Part shown: in pieces, positions 16,880-25,748 of the stretch
Layout: the number at the start of each line of letters is the position of its first letter
Position numbering within the stretch: position 1 is the stretch's first letter
Assembly (NCBI GenBank): GCA_949740445.1
Contig: CATJIF010000125.1
Location: forward strand, 1 to 56,427
Direction of reading: 5' to 3'
DNA from: an uncultured Peptostreptococcaceae bacterium
GTDB taxonomy: Bacteria > Bacillota > Clostridia > Peptostreptococcales > Anaerovoracaceae
DNA length: 56,427 nt
The notes under the pieces: model-generated
Told to the model about the DNA's origin: nothing
The model's database searches: none
What the model saw: the letters and a program-made list of their open reading frames with translations, nothing else
Translations under genes and position numbers: made by a program

Positions 16880-18328
16880 ATGAACAATAAGGTTTTTAGC
16901 CCAATGGAGTTGGATGCCATTGGCGAAATTATGAACATCAGCCTCGGATCCTCGGCTACTGCGGTGTCTAATCTGTTGGATCACAGGGTTGATATCACCA
17001 CACCTTCAGTTTCGGTGGTCAATGCGGAGGAATTTTCTTTCGAAAGGGTCGAGCCGGCCGTCGGTGTGGAGATCAAGTATGTGACGGGTCTGGATGGCAG
17101 CAATATTCTGTTGCTGAAGATGAGCGATATCAAGGTAATCGTCGATATCCTGATGGGCATGGAAACACCGGAAGAGGAATTTACGCTCAACGAGCTTACT
17201 TTGAGCGCTGCCTGCGAGGTTATGAACCAGATGATGGGTGCGGCCTCTACGGCGTTGTCTGATTTTCTGGGAAGAGTCGTTAACATATCGACACCGCAGA
17301 CATTCGATGTAGACGATCCCGAGGCATTTAAAGCAGAGCGCCTGCCAACGCGCACCGGGCCAATCGTAGTGGTACGGTTTGCGTTGAGCATTGAAGATCA
17401 GCTGAAGAGTGAATTTATGCACGTGATGTCGGTAGAGCTTGCCAGAGAGCTGATCGCAGGTTTCGGTTTAGAGCCAATGGAAGAAGAGGCGGCACAACCT
17501 GCTCCGGCACAGCCCGAAGCAGCGCCTGCACCGGCGGCAGAATCGTCGGGAAAAGCCCTGAGCCAGGAGGAGATCGAACGCTTGATGAGCGGAGGCGGCG
17601 CTTCACAGCAGCCCGCCCCGGCACAGCCCGCCCCGGCGGCAGAATCCTCAGGAAAAGCCCTGAGCCAGGAGGAAATCGAACGCCTGATGAGCGGAGGCGG
17701 CGCTTCACAGCAGCCAGCCCCAGCGCAGCCCGCACCGGCACAGCAGCCACAGGCAACACCGCAATCCCAGACGCCGCCGCAGGCAGCGCCTCAGATGCCG
17801 CCGCAGGCCGGAGCACCCCAGGGTGCAGCGCAATACCCGTACCCGCCGTACTATCCACCGTATCCGGCGCAGGACGCAGGTGGAGCAATGCCGGAGGGCG
17901 CAGCACAGTATCCGTATCCTCCATACTATCCGCCGTATTACGGATGGCCGGGAGCACCGGGAATGCCGCAGGCACAGCCGTCTGCGCCGCCGGAACCCAA
18001 GGTTATCGGTACGAAGCCTGTTTCGATGCCAAAGCTGGAAAACGGCGAATCATTGAGCGAGGACCAGACGCAGAATCTGGATCTGATTATGAATGTACCG
18101 TTAGAAATTACGGTAGAAATCGGTCGTACCAGAAAGCGGGTACAGGATATCCTGTCCTTCTCCAAAGGATCTTTGGTAGTTCTGGATAAGTTGGCCGGCG
18201 ATCAGGTAGACCTCTTTGTAAACGGAAAATGCATTGCCCGCGGAGAAGTGGTAGTAGTGGATGATAATTTTGGAATACGCATTAGCGAGATCCTGCAAAA
18301 ACCGGAATTGGAAGAAGTTACTCAATAG
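16880..18328 (+). CDS. fliY: Flagellar switch phosphatase FliY (FliN-type)
   Basis: A 482-residue FliY: an N-terminal CheC-like CheY-P phosphatase domain (residues 1-200), a long Pro/Ala/Gln linker and a C-terminal SpoA/FliN domain (about 395-480). Both phosphatase sites are intact: D14-x3-E18-x2-N21 with Pro 22 residues later, and a second S-x3-E-x2-N, also followed by Pro after 22 residues. Unlike the common form, there is no EIDAL peptide at the N-terminus; instead LSQEEIERLMS occurs twice in the linker (residues 227-237 and 261-271) in a perfect 34-residue tandem repeat. A second repeat, AAQYPYPPYYPPY, occurs twice at a 25-residue period. The linker length may set the reach to CheY-P. Confidence 0.95.
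   Translation: MNNKVFSPMELDAIGEIMNISLGSSATAVSNLLDHRVDITTPSVSVVNAEEFSFERVEPAVGVEIKYVTGLDGSNILLLKMSDIKVIVDILMGMETPEEEFTLNELTLSAACEVMNQMMGAASTALSDFLGRVVNISTPQTFDVDDPEAFKAERLPTRTGPIVVVRFALSIEDQLKSEFMHVMSVELARELIAGFGLEPMEEEAAQPAPAQPEAAPAPAAESSGKALSQEEIERLMSGGGASQQPAPAQPAPAAESSGKALSQEEIERLMSGGGASQQPAPAQPAPAQQPQATPQSQTPPQAAPQMPPQAGAPQGAAQYPYPPYYPPYPAQDAGGAMPEGAAQYPYPPYYPPYYGWPGAPGMPQAQPSAPPEPKVIGTKPVSMPKLENGESLSEDQTQNLDLIMNVPLEITVEIGRTRKRVQDILSFSKGSLVVLDKLAGDQVDLFVNGKCIARGEVVVVDDNFGIRISEILQKPELEEVTQ
17525..17728 (+). repeat. Tandem 102-bp repeat inside fliY (CheY-docking module)
   Basis: Two units, 17525-17626 and 17627-17728, encode an identical 34-residue sequence containing LSQEEIERLMS. They differ at 9 of 102 bases and every difference is synonymous, so the duplication is not brand new and both copies have been kept under protein-level selection. 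Confidence 0.9.
17822..17938 (+). repeat. Second in-frame repeat in the fliY linker (GAAQYPYPPYYPPY)
   Basis: Two copies of a 14-residue Tyr/Pro motif start at 17822 and 17897 with a 75-bp period. The nucleotide copies differ mostly at third positions. The motif resembles extended, flexible spacer peptides. Confidence 0.8.
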
Positions 18329-18375
18329 GGAGAATAAAGCCCCTTTAATATCACAGAAAAGAGGATAATGAAACG

Positions 18376-18741
18376 ATGGCAAAGATTTTACTGGTTGATG
18401 ACGCGGCCTTTATGCGGAAAGTCATTAAAGACACGTTAAGCAAGAATGGTTACACCGATCTTCACGAGGCAGTGGATGGAGCCGATGCTGTAGAGAAGTT
18501 TTCGGAACTGAACCCAGATCTGGTGATTATGGACATCACCATGCCCAACATGGATGGGCTGGAAGCGCTGAAGGCAATCCGTCAGAAAAACGGCGCTGCC
18601 AATGTAGTTATGTGTTCGGCGATGGGTCAGGAAGCTATGGTAATTGATGCGATTCAGTCCGGAGCTAAGGACTTTATCGTTAAGCCCTTTAAGCCGGATC
18701 GCATCTTGAAAACCGTTACTTCGATCCTGGGAAATCCCTGA
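18376..18741 (+). CDS. cheY: Chemotaxis response regulator CheY
   Basis: A 121-residue single receiver domain. The acidic pair (LLVDDAAFM), the phosphorylated Asp in VIMDITMPNMDG, the Ser of MCSAMGQ and the Lys of IVKPFKP are all present. Phosphorylated CheY binds FliM and FliY to change motor rotation; FliY immediately upstream is its phosphatase. A ribosome binding site AGAGGATAATG lies before the ATG. Confidence 0.97.
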   Translation: MAKILLVDDAAFMRKVIKDTLSKNGYTDLHEAVDGADAVEKFSELNPDLVIMDITMPNMDGLEALKAIRQKNGAANVVMCSAMGQEAMVIDAIQSGAKDFIVKPFKPDRILKTVTSILGNP

Positions 18742-18743
18742 TT

Positions 18744-19103
18744 ATGATAGGCAATGTCCTGTCTCTTCTGGGAATGCTTCTGATTGTGATTGTCGTACTG
18801 GTGTTGGCCTATGGCTGCACCAGGTTTTTAGGCGCCTGCGGAATGGCAGGAACGCCTGGCGGCATCCGAAAATCCGAAGATCTTTATGTTATGCGCCAGA
18901 TCGGTATCGGGCGCAATCAACGGCTGCTTTTAGTGAGGATGGGGGAGCGCTGTCTCTTGCTGGGCGTCAGCAGTGAAGCGGTCACCCTTCTTTTGCAGCT
19001 TGAGGGGGAAGAAGCCGAGCAATGGTTTGAACAAACGGAAAACGCTGTGCAGGGCTCAGGATTTATGGATGTACTGCGGGAGCACGCATTAAAGAAGAAA
19101 TGA
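18744..19103 (+). CDS. fliO: Flagellar export gate assembly protein FliO
   Basis: A 119-residue protein with one N-terminal membrane helix (residues 5-24) followed by the FliO beta fold (LYVMRQIGIGRNQRLLLVRMGERCLLLGVS). FliO helps FliP oligomerise. It starts 2 bp after cheY with no obvious independent ribosome binding site, so translation is probably coupled. fliP follows. Confidence 0.88.
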   Translation: MIGNVLSLLGMLLIVIVVLVLAYGCTRFLGACGMAGTPGGIRKSEDLYVMRQIGIGRNQRLLLVRMGERCLLLGVSSEAVTLLLQLEGEEAEQWFEQTENAVQGSGFMDVLREHALKKK

Positions 19104-19116
19104 GAGTGAACGTCAG

Positions 19117-19779
19117 TTGAATGGATTGATTAACGTAAACGGAGACAGCGTGCAGGCCCTTGAAATTATATTTTTTACTACGCTGATTGCACTGCTGCCG
19201 TCTCTAGTGGTAATGACCACTTCTTTTACCAGATATATTGTCTCGATATCTTTTCTGCGCAACGCGATGGGAATACAACAGACGCCACCGAACATGGTGC
19301 TTGTAGGAATTGCCCTTTTTCTGACGCTGTTTACCATGGGGCCGACCTTCGAGGCGATTTCGGAGGAGGCATGGACACCGTACTTAAACGAAGAAATTAC
19401 GCAGGAAGAATTCTTTGAACGGGCGCAGACACCTCTAAAGGATTTTATGCTCCGCCAGACCGAACCCTCGTCGCTGGAGCTTTATTGCAATATGTCAGAT
19501 ACGCAGCTGCCGCAGACGGATGAGGAAGCGCTGTCACTGCCCATACGGATAGTTACGCCGGCATTTATGACCAGCGAGCTGAAAAAGGCATTTCAGATAG
19601 GGTTTTATCTGTATATACCGTTTCTGCTGATTGATATTGTTGTATCGTCTACGCTGATGTCCATGGGTATGATTATGCTGCCGCCTTCAATGATTTCCAC
19701 ACCGTTTAAGCTGCTGCTTTTCATATCGTTAGATGGATGGAATCTGATTTTCTCTACCCTGGTACAGGGCTTTCAATAG
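19117..19779 (+). CDS. fliP: Flagellar export gate protein FliP
   Basis: A 220-residue FliP, a pentameric core subunit of the export gate. The TTG at 19117 is the most upstream sensible start; the product lacks the cleavable signal peptide seen in many FliP proteins. Family blocks SLVVMTTSFTRYIV, LRNAMGIQQTPPNMVL, PAFMTSELKKAFQIGF and MGMIMLPPSMISTPFKLLLF are present. It is followed by fliQ and fliR. Confidence 0.95.
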   Translation: MNGLINVNGDSVQALEIIFFTTLIALLPSLVVMTTSFTRYIVSISFLRNAMGIQQTPPNMVLVGIALFLTLFTMGPTFEAISEEAWTPYLNEEITQEEFFERAQTPLKDFMLRQTEPSSLELYCNMSDTQLPQTDEEALSLPIRIVTPAFMTSELKKAFQIGFYLYIPFLLIDIVVSSTLMSMGMIMLPPSMISTPFKLLLFISLDGWNLIFSTLVQGFQ

Positions 19780-19802
19780 CGTTGCAGGGAGGAGGAAGAT
19801 AG

Positions 19803-20066
19803 ATGGAAATTACACAGGTAGTGGATATATTCCGCGATGGAATTGGTGTGGCGCTGAGGGTTGGTGCGCCCATCCTTTTACTGAGCTTGATCGTAGGTGT
19901 ATTGGTTGCTATTTTGCAGGCAGTTACGCAGATTCACGAGCAAACCATTTCCTTTGTGCTCAAACTCATTGTCGTAGTCTTGTTTTTAATTATGGGTGGA
20001 AGCTGGATGATGGCAACCATGCAGGATTATGCGCTGGAGCTGTTTGAACTGATGAAAGAGGTATGA
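19803..20066 (+). CDS. fliQ: Flagellar export gate protein FliQ
   Basis: An 87-residue, two-helix membrane protein of the export gate. The family pattern LSLIVGVLVAILQAVTQIHE with QTISFVLKLIVV is clear. GGGAGGAGG lies 8 nt before the ATG. The stop codon is followed one base later by the fliR GTG. Confidence 0.95.
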   Translation: MEITQVVDIFRDGIGVALRVGAPILLLSLIVGVLVAILQAVTQIHEQTISFVLKLIVVVLFLIMGGSWMMATMQDYALELFELMKEV

Positions 20067-20067
20067 C

Positions 20068-20832
20068 GTGATTTCTTGGAATGCTTTGACGCTGTACCTC
20101 TATATCAGCGTGAGGATGTCAGGATTTATTCTATTCAATCCTATCTTTGGACGGAGCAGCTTTCCTGGCTTTTTTAAGACGGGGATGGCGCTGATGATGG
20201 CCGTGGCGGTGTATTCATCCTACGGCGGTACGGTGGAGATTCCCGGTACAGCGCTGGAATTTGGGCTGCATCTGATCCTGGAACTGGGATTGGGTTTTTT
20301 AATATCTGTGATTATGCACATATTTTTTTACATACCCGAGCTGGCAGGACGAGTCATTGACGATCAGATGGGTATGAGCATGGCGGCGACCTACGATGCC
20401 AGTTTTCAATCGCAGATAACCACCACGTCGAATCTGCTAAACATTATGATGATGCTGTTATTTTTTGCAGCCAACGGCCATGTGACGCTTTTAGAGCTGA
20501 TGATGACCTCGGGAGATATCGTGCCCTTTGGGCAAGCCGCCTTTGGCGATGCTGTGGCCAACAGGGTAATCGAATTGTTTATTGAGTGTACACTGCTTGC
20601 AGTAAAGATGTGCCTGCCGATTTTAGCAGCCGAATTGATGGGACAGATCGGCATGGGTATTTTGATGAAGGTAATTCCACAGATCAATGTGTTTGCGATC
20701 AATATAGAGCTGAAGGTAATCGTCGGACTGACGATGGTTATCCTGATGCTTTCGCCCTTCAGTCAATACTTGCTGAAGATTGAGCAGGGAATGCTTTTGG
20801 AGCTTCGGGAAGCGTTGGCGCTGGCTGTCTAA
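20068..20832 (+). CDS. fliR: Flagellar export gate protein FliR
   Basis: A 254-residue polytopic membrane protein forming the gate with FliP and FliQ. The GTG start follows fliQ by a single base, with GAAAGAGG as the likely ribosome binding site inside fliQ. Typical motifs include FLISVIMHIFFYIPELAGRV and the C-terminal amphipathic end. An 80-bp gap holding the perfect palindrome AAACACGTGTTT (20841-20852) separates it from flhB. Confidence 0.95.
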   Translation: MISWNALTLYLYISVRMSGFILFNPIFGRSSFPGFFKTGMALMMAVAVYSSYGGTVEIPGTALEFGLHLILELGLGFLISVIMHIFFYIPELAGRVIDDQMGMSMAATYDASFQSQITTTSNLLNIMMMLLFFAANGHVTLLELMMTSGDIVPFGQAAFGDAVANRVIELFIECTLLAVKMCLPILAAELMGQIGMGILMKVIPQINVFAINIELKVIVGLTMVILMLSPFSQYLLKIEQGMLLELREALALAV

Positions 20833-20912
20833 AACGCGGTAAACACGTGTTTTGTCGGCAGCATCGGCGGTTTTCGGGGAAGAAAGACGGTAAGGGACAG
20901 GGGGGATAAGGC

Positions 20913-21989
20913 TTGGCCGGTGAAGAAAAAACCGAAAAAGCCACGCCCAAAAAACGGCGTGATGAACGAAAAAAGGGAAATGTATTCCTCAGTAAAGACG
21001 CCATAGCAGTGGTTACCCTGTTCGGCAGCATGTTTGTTCTAAAGCTGATTTTCGGCTATGCAATAGGAGTGTTAAAGGATGTTTTTTACACCTGCTTCTC
21101 CTACGCGGGCGAATCGGCGCTGGACAGCGGCATGGAAACCCTTTCAGGCCTTCGCCTTCAGTCGCTTGTAGCGCTGATCAAAACCGCAGGTCCCATGCTT
21201 CTAACCACCATGGCCTTATCCATCGGTGCGACGCTGTTTCAGACCCGTCTGATGGTTTCGGGCGAGCTTCTGCGGCCCAAATTCAGCAGGATCAGCCCCC
21301 TGCAGGGATTTAAGCGGTTGTTTTCGCTGCGAAGCGTCGTGGAAGCGGTCAAGGGACTTTTGAAAATTTCAATACTGTTGTATTTGATTTACTCCAGTCT
21401 CTTTGCACTGATTGGCGTGACCGCCAATTACCTGGATACGGAGCTGACGCAGATCTGCGGCCACATGTTTTCGCAGATTTACGCTATGATGCAGAAAGTA
21501 GCCATCGCGTTTTTAGCGTTAGCAGCCATCGACTATCTCTATCAGTGGTGGGATTACGAACGCCAGCTGAAGATGTCAAAACAGGAAATTAAAGAAGAAT
21601 ATAAACAGATGGAAGGAGATCCGCAGGTAAAGAGCCGCATCAAGGAGGTACAGCGCAAGATGTCGCAGGCCCGCATGATGCGCCAGGTTCCGGATGCGGA
21701 TGTCGTAGTTCGAAATCCTTCCCACTTCGCCGTAGCCTTGCGGTACAAAGCCGGCGAAGACCAGGCGCCTGTGGTGCTTGCCAAAGGCCAGGATGAGCTG
21801 GCCCTGCGCATTGTAAAGACGGCGGAAGAAAACAACGTAGCCGTCGTCGAAAACGTGCCTCTGGCACGGGCTCTGTACGCGCAGGCAGAGCTGGACCGGG
21901 AGATTCCTCCCGAGCTGTATGCGGCTGTGGCAGAGCTTTTGGTATACCTGTATCGGCTGGACTCCACACAGCAAAAAACTCCGGAGTAA
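20913..21989 (+). CDS. flhB: Flagellar export switch protein FlhB
   Basis: A 358-residue FlhB that controls the change from rod/hook to filament substrates. It starts with TTG after GGGGGGATAAGG. The N-terminus KTEKATPKKRRDERKKGNV is the family start; four membrane helices follow, then the cytoplasmic domain. The self-cleavage tetrapeptide, normally NPTH, is NPSH here (Asn268-His271). Cleavage occurs between Asn and Pro, so a Thr-to-Ser change is conservative but uncommon. flhA follows after 82 bp. Confidence 0.96.
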   Translation: MAGEEKTEKATPKKRRDERKKGNVFLSKDAIAVVTLFGSMFVLKLIFGYAIGVLKDVFYTCFSYAGESALDSGMETLSGLRLQSLVALIKTAGPMLLTTMALSIGATLFQTRLMVSGELLRPKFSRISPLQGFKRLFSLRSVVEAVKGLLKISILLYLIYSSLFALIGVTANYLDTELTQICGHMFSQIYAMMQKVAIAFLALAAIDYLYQWWDYERQLKMSKQEIKEEYKQMEGDPQVKSRIKEVQRKMSQARMMRQVPDADVVVRNPSHFAVALRYKAGEDQAPVVLAKGQDELALRIVKTAEENNVAVVENVPLARALYAQAELDREIPPELYAAVAELLVYLYRLDSTQQKTPE

Positions 21990-22071
21990 CTGCCGGATTG
22001 CATGAGAAAATCGAAAATTTCAGGTATTTTGCAAATGCCTGTTGCATGTTTTGTAAGAGAGGAGGAACGGG

Positions 22072-24177
22072 ATGCAACGTCTTTTAAATAACGCCATATC
22101 ATTATTTATCGTTGTCATCGTATTGTTCCTGATTCTGCCTCTGCCTACGTTTTTACTGGATGTTCTCTTGGTGATCAACATCGCTTTGTCGATCACTATA
22201 CTGCTGATTACCATGAATATTGCAGAAGCGTTGGATTTTTCTATCTTTCCGTCGCTTTTGCTGGTTACTACACTGTTCCGGCTGGGAATGAACGTTTCGT
22301 CTACCCGCCTGATTCTTTCCAACAACGGCTATGCCGGCGACGTAATTGCGGCCTTCGGACAGCTGATTACGCAAGGCAATATTGTCATCGGTTTTGTCAT
22401 TTTCTTCATCATCGTTATGGTACAGTTCATCGTCATCACCAAGGGTGCGGAGCGCGTGGCCGAAGTAGCTGCCCGCTTTACGCTGGATGCGATGCCCGGA
22501 AAACAGATGGCGGTAGACGCTGACCTGAATACGGGAATTATTACGGAACAGGAAGCCCGTCAGCGCCGGTACAAGCTGCAAAAAGAAGCGGATTTCTACG
22601 GAGCGATGGACGGTGCTACAAAGATTGTAAAGGGCGATGCGATCATGTCGCTGCTCATTACGTTAATCAACCTGCTGGGCGGAATTTTAATCGGCGTTGT
22701 ACAGGGCGGAAGCGATATTTCTACCGTGCTGCAGATTTATTCGACAGCGACCATCGGTGATGGACTGGTATCGCAGCTGCCTGCGCTGATGATTTCTACG
22801 GCGACGGGCATGATCGTTACCCGGTCTGTATCGGATGGCAGTCTGAATACCGACCTGGTAGCGCAGTTTACGGCACAGCCACGGGCGATTATGGTTGCGG
22901 GCGCGGCATTGGTATTCCTTGCAATTATGCCAAACACGCCACACCTGTCGCTTCTGATCGTCGCTGCGATCCTGATGACTACAGGATATATATTAAACCG
23001 GCGGATGAAGCAACAGCAGATAGAACAAGAAACGGCAGAAGAAGCGGCGGCGCCAGAAAGCGTAGAGCAGGCAGCGCCGGCAGAATCGGATTATTATAAA
23101 GATATCAGCAATGTATATTCGCTGTTAAGCGTAGAGCCGATAGAGATGGAGGTGGGCTACAGCCTCATTCCATTGGTGGATGAAACCAGCGGAGGAAAGT
23201 TAATTAACCGCATCGTTATCTTCCGGCGCCAGTATGCACAGGAGATGGGGTTTGTTATTCCGACCGTGCGGCTGCACGACAGCTCGCTGATCGGAACCAA
23301 TCAATACGTCATCCGCATCAAGGGCGAGGAGATCGCTACGGGCGAAATCCTGGTGGATTATTATTTGGCGTTAGAGCCTGCAAACCCGTTGGGCGAGGTA
23401 GACGGTATCGAAACGGTAGAGCCGGCTTACGGCATACCGTCGCGGTGGATTTTACCAGAAAACAAAGAAATGGCGGAAATCTACGGCTATACAGTAATCG
23501 ACCCGCTGTCGGTTATGCTGACACACTTGTCGGAAACCATCAAGCGGCATGCTTACGAGCTTTTAACGCGCACGGAAACCATCCAGCTGGTAGAAAATTT
23601 GAAAAAGACTTCGCCGGAGCTGGTGGAGGAAGCCTGCCCTGCTATCGTGTCGTATGCGCTGCTGGAAAAAGTGCTGCGGAATCTGTTGCTTGAGGGCGTT
23701 CCGATCCGAGATCTGGCTACGATTTTAGAAACGATGGTCGATTCTATGACGACGACCCGCGATCCGGACCTGATTACGGAAAGCGTCCGGAATGCGCTGA
23801 GCCGCACCATCAGCAGAAAGTTCTGCGAAAACGGACAGCTGCGCGCCATTACGCTGGATGGCGAGCTGGAGCGGAAGATCGTGGCAGCCTTAATCAAAAA
23901 CGAACACGGCATCTATCTGGCATTAGAACCGGATCTCATTCAGCTGCTCATTACGCAGATTGCGGAGGCTATGCCTAAATTCTCTGCGCTGGAGCAATCG
24001 CCGATCCTTCTGACCAGTCAGGTAATACGCATTTATCTCAGCCGTCTTTTGGCGCAGTATTTTCCGAATTTGTATGTGTTGTCCTTTAACGAAATCGTCG
24101 GAACGGTACAGATACAGTCCGTTGGCAACGTGTCGATGAAACAGCCCACTTCTGAAAGAAAGGTGGTGGGAGCATGA
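22072..24177 (+). CDS. flhA: Flagellar export gate protein FlhA
   Basis: A 701-residue FlhA, the nonameric gate subunit that docks chaperone-substrate complexes. About eight membrane helices occupy residues 1-310, a linker rich in Glu and Ala follows, and the cytoplasmic domain fills the rest. The conserved loop ADLNTGIITEQEARQRR between membrane helices is visible. AGAGGAGGAACGG lies before the ATG. The gene ends in a 4-bp overlap (ATGA) with the sigma factor gene; flhF and flhG, which often sit here, are absent. Confidence 0.97.
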   Translation: MQRLLNNAISLFIVVIVLFLILPLPTFLLDVLLVINIALSITILLITMNIAEALDFSIFPSLLLVTTLFRLGMNVSSTRLILSNNGYAGDVIAAFGQLITQGNIVIGFVIFFIIVMVQFIVITKGAERVAEVAARFTLDAMPGKQMAVDADLNTGIITEQEARQRRYKLQKEADFYGAMDGATKIVKGDAIMSLLITLINLLGGILIGVVQGGSDISTVLQIYSTATIGDGLVSQLPALMISTATGMIVTRSVSDGSLNTDLVAQFTAQPRAIMVAGAALVFLAIMPNTPHLSLLIVAAILMTTGYILNRRMKQQQIEQETAEEAAAPESVEQAAPAESDYYKDISNVYSLLSVEPIEMEVGYSLIPLVDETSGGKLINRIVIFRRQYAQEMGFVIPTVRLHDSSLIGTNQYVIRIKGEEIATGEILVDYYLALEPANPLGEVDGIETVEPAYGIPSRWILPENKEMAEIYGYTVIDPLSVMLTHLSETIKRHAYELLTRTETIQLVENLKKTSPELVEEACPAIVSYALLEKVLRNLLLEGVPIRDLATILETMVDSMTTTRDPDLITESVRNALSRTISRKFCENGQLRAITLDGELERKIVAALIKNEHGIYLALEPDLIQLLITQIAEAMPKFSALEQSPILLTSQVIRIYLSRLLAQYFPNLYVLSFNEIVGTVQIQSVGNVSMKQPTSERKVVGA

Positions 24178-24953
24178 AGACCGTTCCAGAAGTAAATTAC
24201 GAATCCATGACCACGGAGGAGTTATTCGAAGAATATGCCAGGACGCACCAGCAGGAAATCAAATGGGAAATTGCGTTGCGCCATACGGGTCTGATCAAAA
24301 ATATCGCCCTGCAAATTCGCGGTGTGTATTGCAGTTTTACGCAGTTGGATGATATTATAAATGAGGGGCTTATCGTGCTGGCCGATGCAGTGGATAAGTA
24401 CGACCCTACCAGAGGGCGTTTTGATATGTATGTGGCTAAGCGCATCCGCGGCATGATTGTAGATGTGGCACGCCAGCAGGACTGGGTGCCCCGCACGGTG
24501 CGGCAGAGGGCGCAAAGAATCGAAAAGGCCCGGGCAGAGGTGTTTAACGCTACGGGACGGTTTCCCAGCGACAATGAGCTGGCACAACAGCTGGAAATGA
24601 GCGTAAGCGACTATCAGGAAGCCATGGCAAACGCATCGCTTCACAGCATTTTGTCCTTAGAGGAGCTGTTTGAAAGCCATGCGCAGTGGCCGGTCAGTCC
24701 GGGGATCGGCGATACCTCGGAACTTCCGGAGCAGGCACTGCAAAACGAGGAGCTTTTAGTCATGCTGACGAAAGCGGTAGGTTCATTGAAAGATAACGAG
24801 CAGGTGGTGCTTTCTCTGTATTACGAGCATAACCTGAAAATGAAGGATATCGCTTCGTGCATGGGCATCAGTGCCCCTCGGGTATCGCAGATTCATGCCA
24901 AGGCCATTCAAAAGCTGCGTATCATACTGTCGCAGTATCTCAATGAAAAATGA
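24174..24953 (+). CDS. fliA: RNA polymerase sigma factor for flagella (FliA/SigD/WhiG)
   Basis: A 259-residue sigma-28 family protein that transcribes late flagellar and chemotaxis genes. Region 2 contains GRFDMYVAKRIRGMIVDVARQQDWVPRTVRQ, region 3 follows, and region 4 has the helix-turn-helix MKDIASCMGISAPRVSQIH. The start overlaps the end of flhA by 4 bp, so its level is coupled to export-gate synthesis. No anti-sigma factor flgM is visible in the window. Confidence 0.96.
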   Translation: MKTVPEVNYESMTTEELFEEYARTHQQEIKWEIALRHTGLIKNIALQIRGVYCSFTQLDDIINEGLIVLADAVDKYDPTRGRFDMYVAKRIRGMIVDVARQQDWVPRTVRQRAQRIEKARAEVFNATGRFPSDNELAQQLEMSVSDYQEAMANASLHSILSLEELFESHAQWPVSPGIGDTSELPEQALQNEELLVMLTKAVGSLKDNEQVVLSLYYEHNLKMKDIASCMGISAPRVSQIHAKAIQKLRIILSQYLNEK

Positions 24954-24983
24954 GCAAGTGAAATCTTCAGGAGGAAGCAGTTT

Positions 24984-25730
24984 ATGTTCAAAGGATTTTA
25001 CAATCTGACGTCGGGAATGCTGACGCAGGGTAAGAATCTGAACGTCATTGCAAATAACATGACGAATATAGCGACGTCGGGCTTTAAGACAGACCGCTTT
25101 ACAGCGCAGACTTTCGACGAAGTCATGTGGAGCCGGGTGGGCAATAAAAACAAGCAGTACGAGGATCTGGGCAATCAAAGCTATATTACAGTTCCCAGCC
25201 AGTTATATACAGACTATACGCAGGGCAGCTTCGACGAGACGGGGATGCCACTGGATTTTGCCATCGAGGGAGATGGTTTTTTTGCCGTAGAGACGGCGGA
25301 GGGCAGGGCCTATACCCGCAACGGTAGCTTTACCCTCGACGATGAAGGCTATCTGTTCCTGCCGGGACAGGGCCGTGTGTTAGATGATCAGGGCGAGCCG
25401 ATTCTTCTGATAACAGATAAGATCGTCGCTGATGATCGCGGCGGCCTTTATATGGAAAACGGCGGATTGTTAGGGCGGATTGGCGTGTATGCCTTCGAGG
25501 ATAACGAACAGCTGACAAAGGACGATCGGGGAATGTTCGCTTCCCAGCAAGAGCCGCAGGCAGCTGCGGTCCGGGTGTATCACAAGATGACGGAGCGCTC
25601 CAATGTAGATCTGGTGCAGCAGATGACGGCCATGATTGCAGGGCAGCGGGCTTACCAGAGCGCAGCCCAGGTAACGAAAATATACGATCAGGTCATATCC
25701 AAGGCGGCCAACGACGCGGGGCGTCTCTAA
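24984..25730 (+). CDS. flgF: Flagellar rod protein, FlgF/FlgG family (first copy)
   Basis: A 248-residue distal-rod type protein. It has the N-terminal rod motif (KNLNVIANNMTNIATSGFKTD), the signature DFAIEGDGFFAVE and a C-terminal DLVQQMTAMIAGQRAYQSAA. It is the first of two tandem rod paralogues after the sigma gene, an arrangement like flhO-flhP in Bacillus. The FlgF label rests on order; FlgF and FlgG cannot be told apart with certainty by eye. AGGAGGAAG precedes the ATG. Confidence 0.88.
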   Translation: MFKGFYNLTSGMLTQGKNLNVIANNMTNIATSGFKTDRFTAQTFDEVMWSRVGNKNKQYEDLGNQSYITVPSQLYTDYTQGSFDETGMPLDFAIEGDGFFAVETAEGRAYTRNGSFTLDDEGYLFLPGQGRVLDDQGEPILLITDKIVADDRGGLYMENGGLLGRIGVYAFEDNEQLTKDDRGMFASQQEPQAAAVRVYHKMTERSNVDLVQQMTAMIAGQRAYQSAAQVTKIYDQVISKAANDAGRL

Positions 25731-25748
25731 GAAAGGAGAGGGATCGTT

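Noticed and set aside
17525-17938. Repeats in fliY as a CRISPR array or mobile element
   Set aside because: They are in frame, differ at synonymous positions and encode linker peptides; there are no spacers or terminal repeats.
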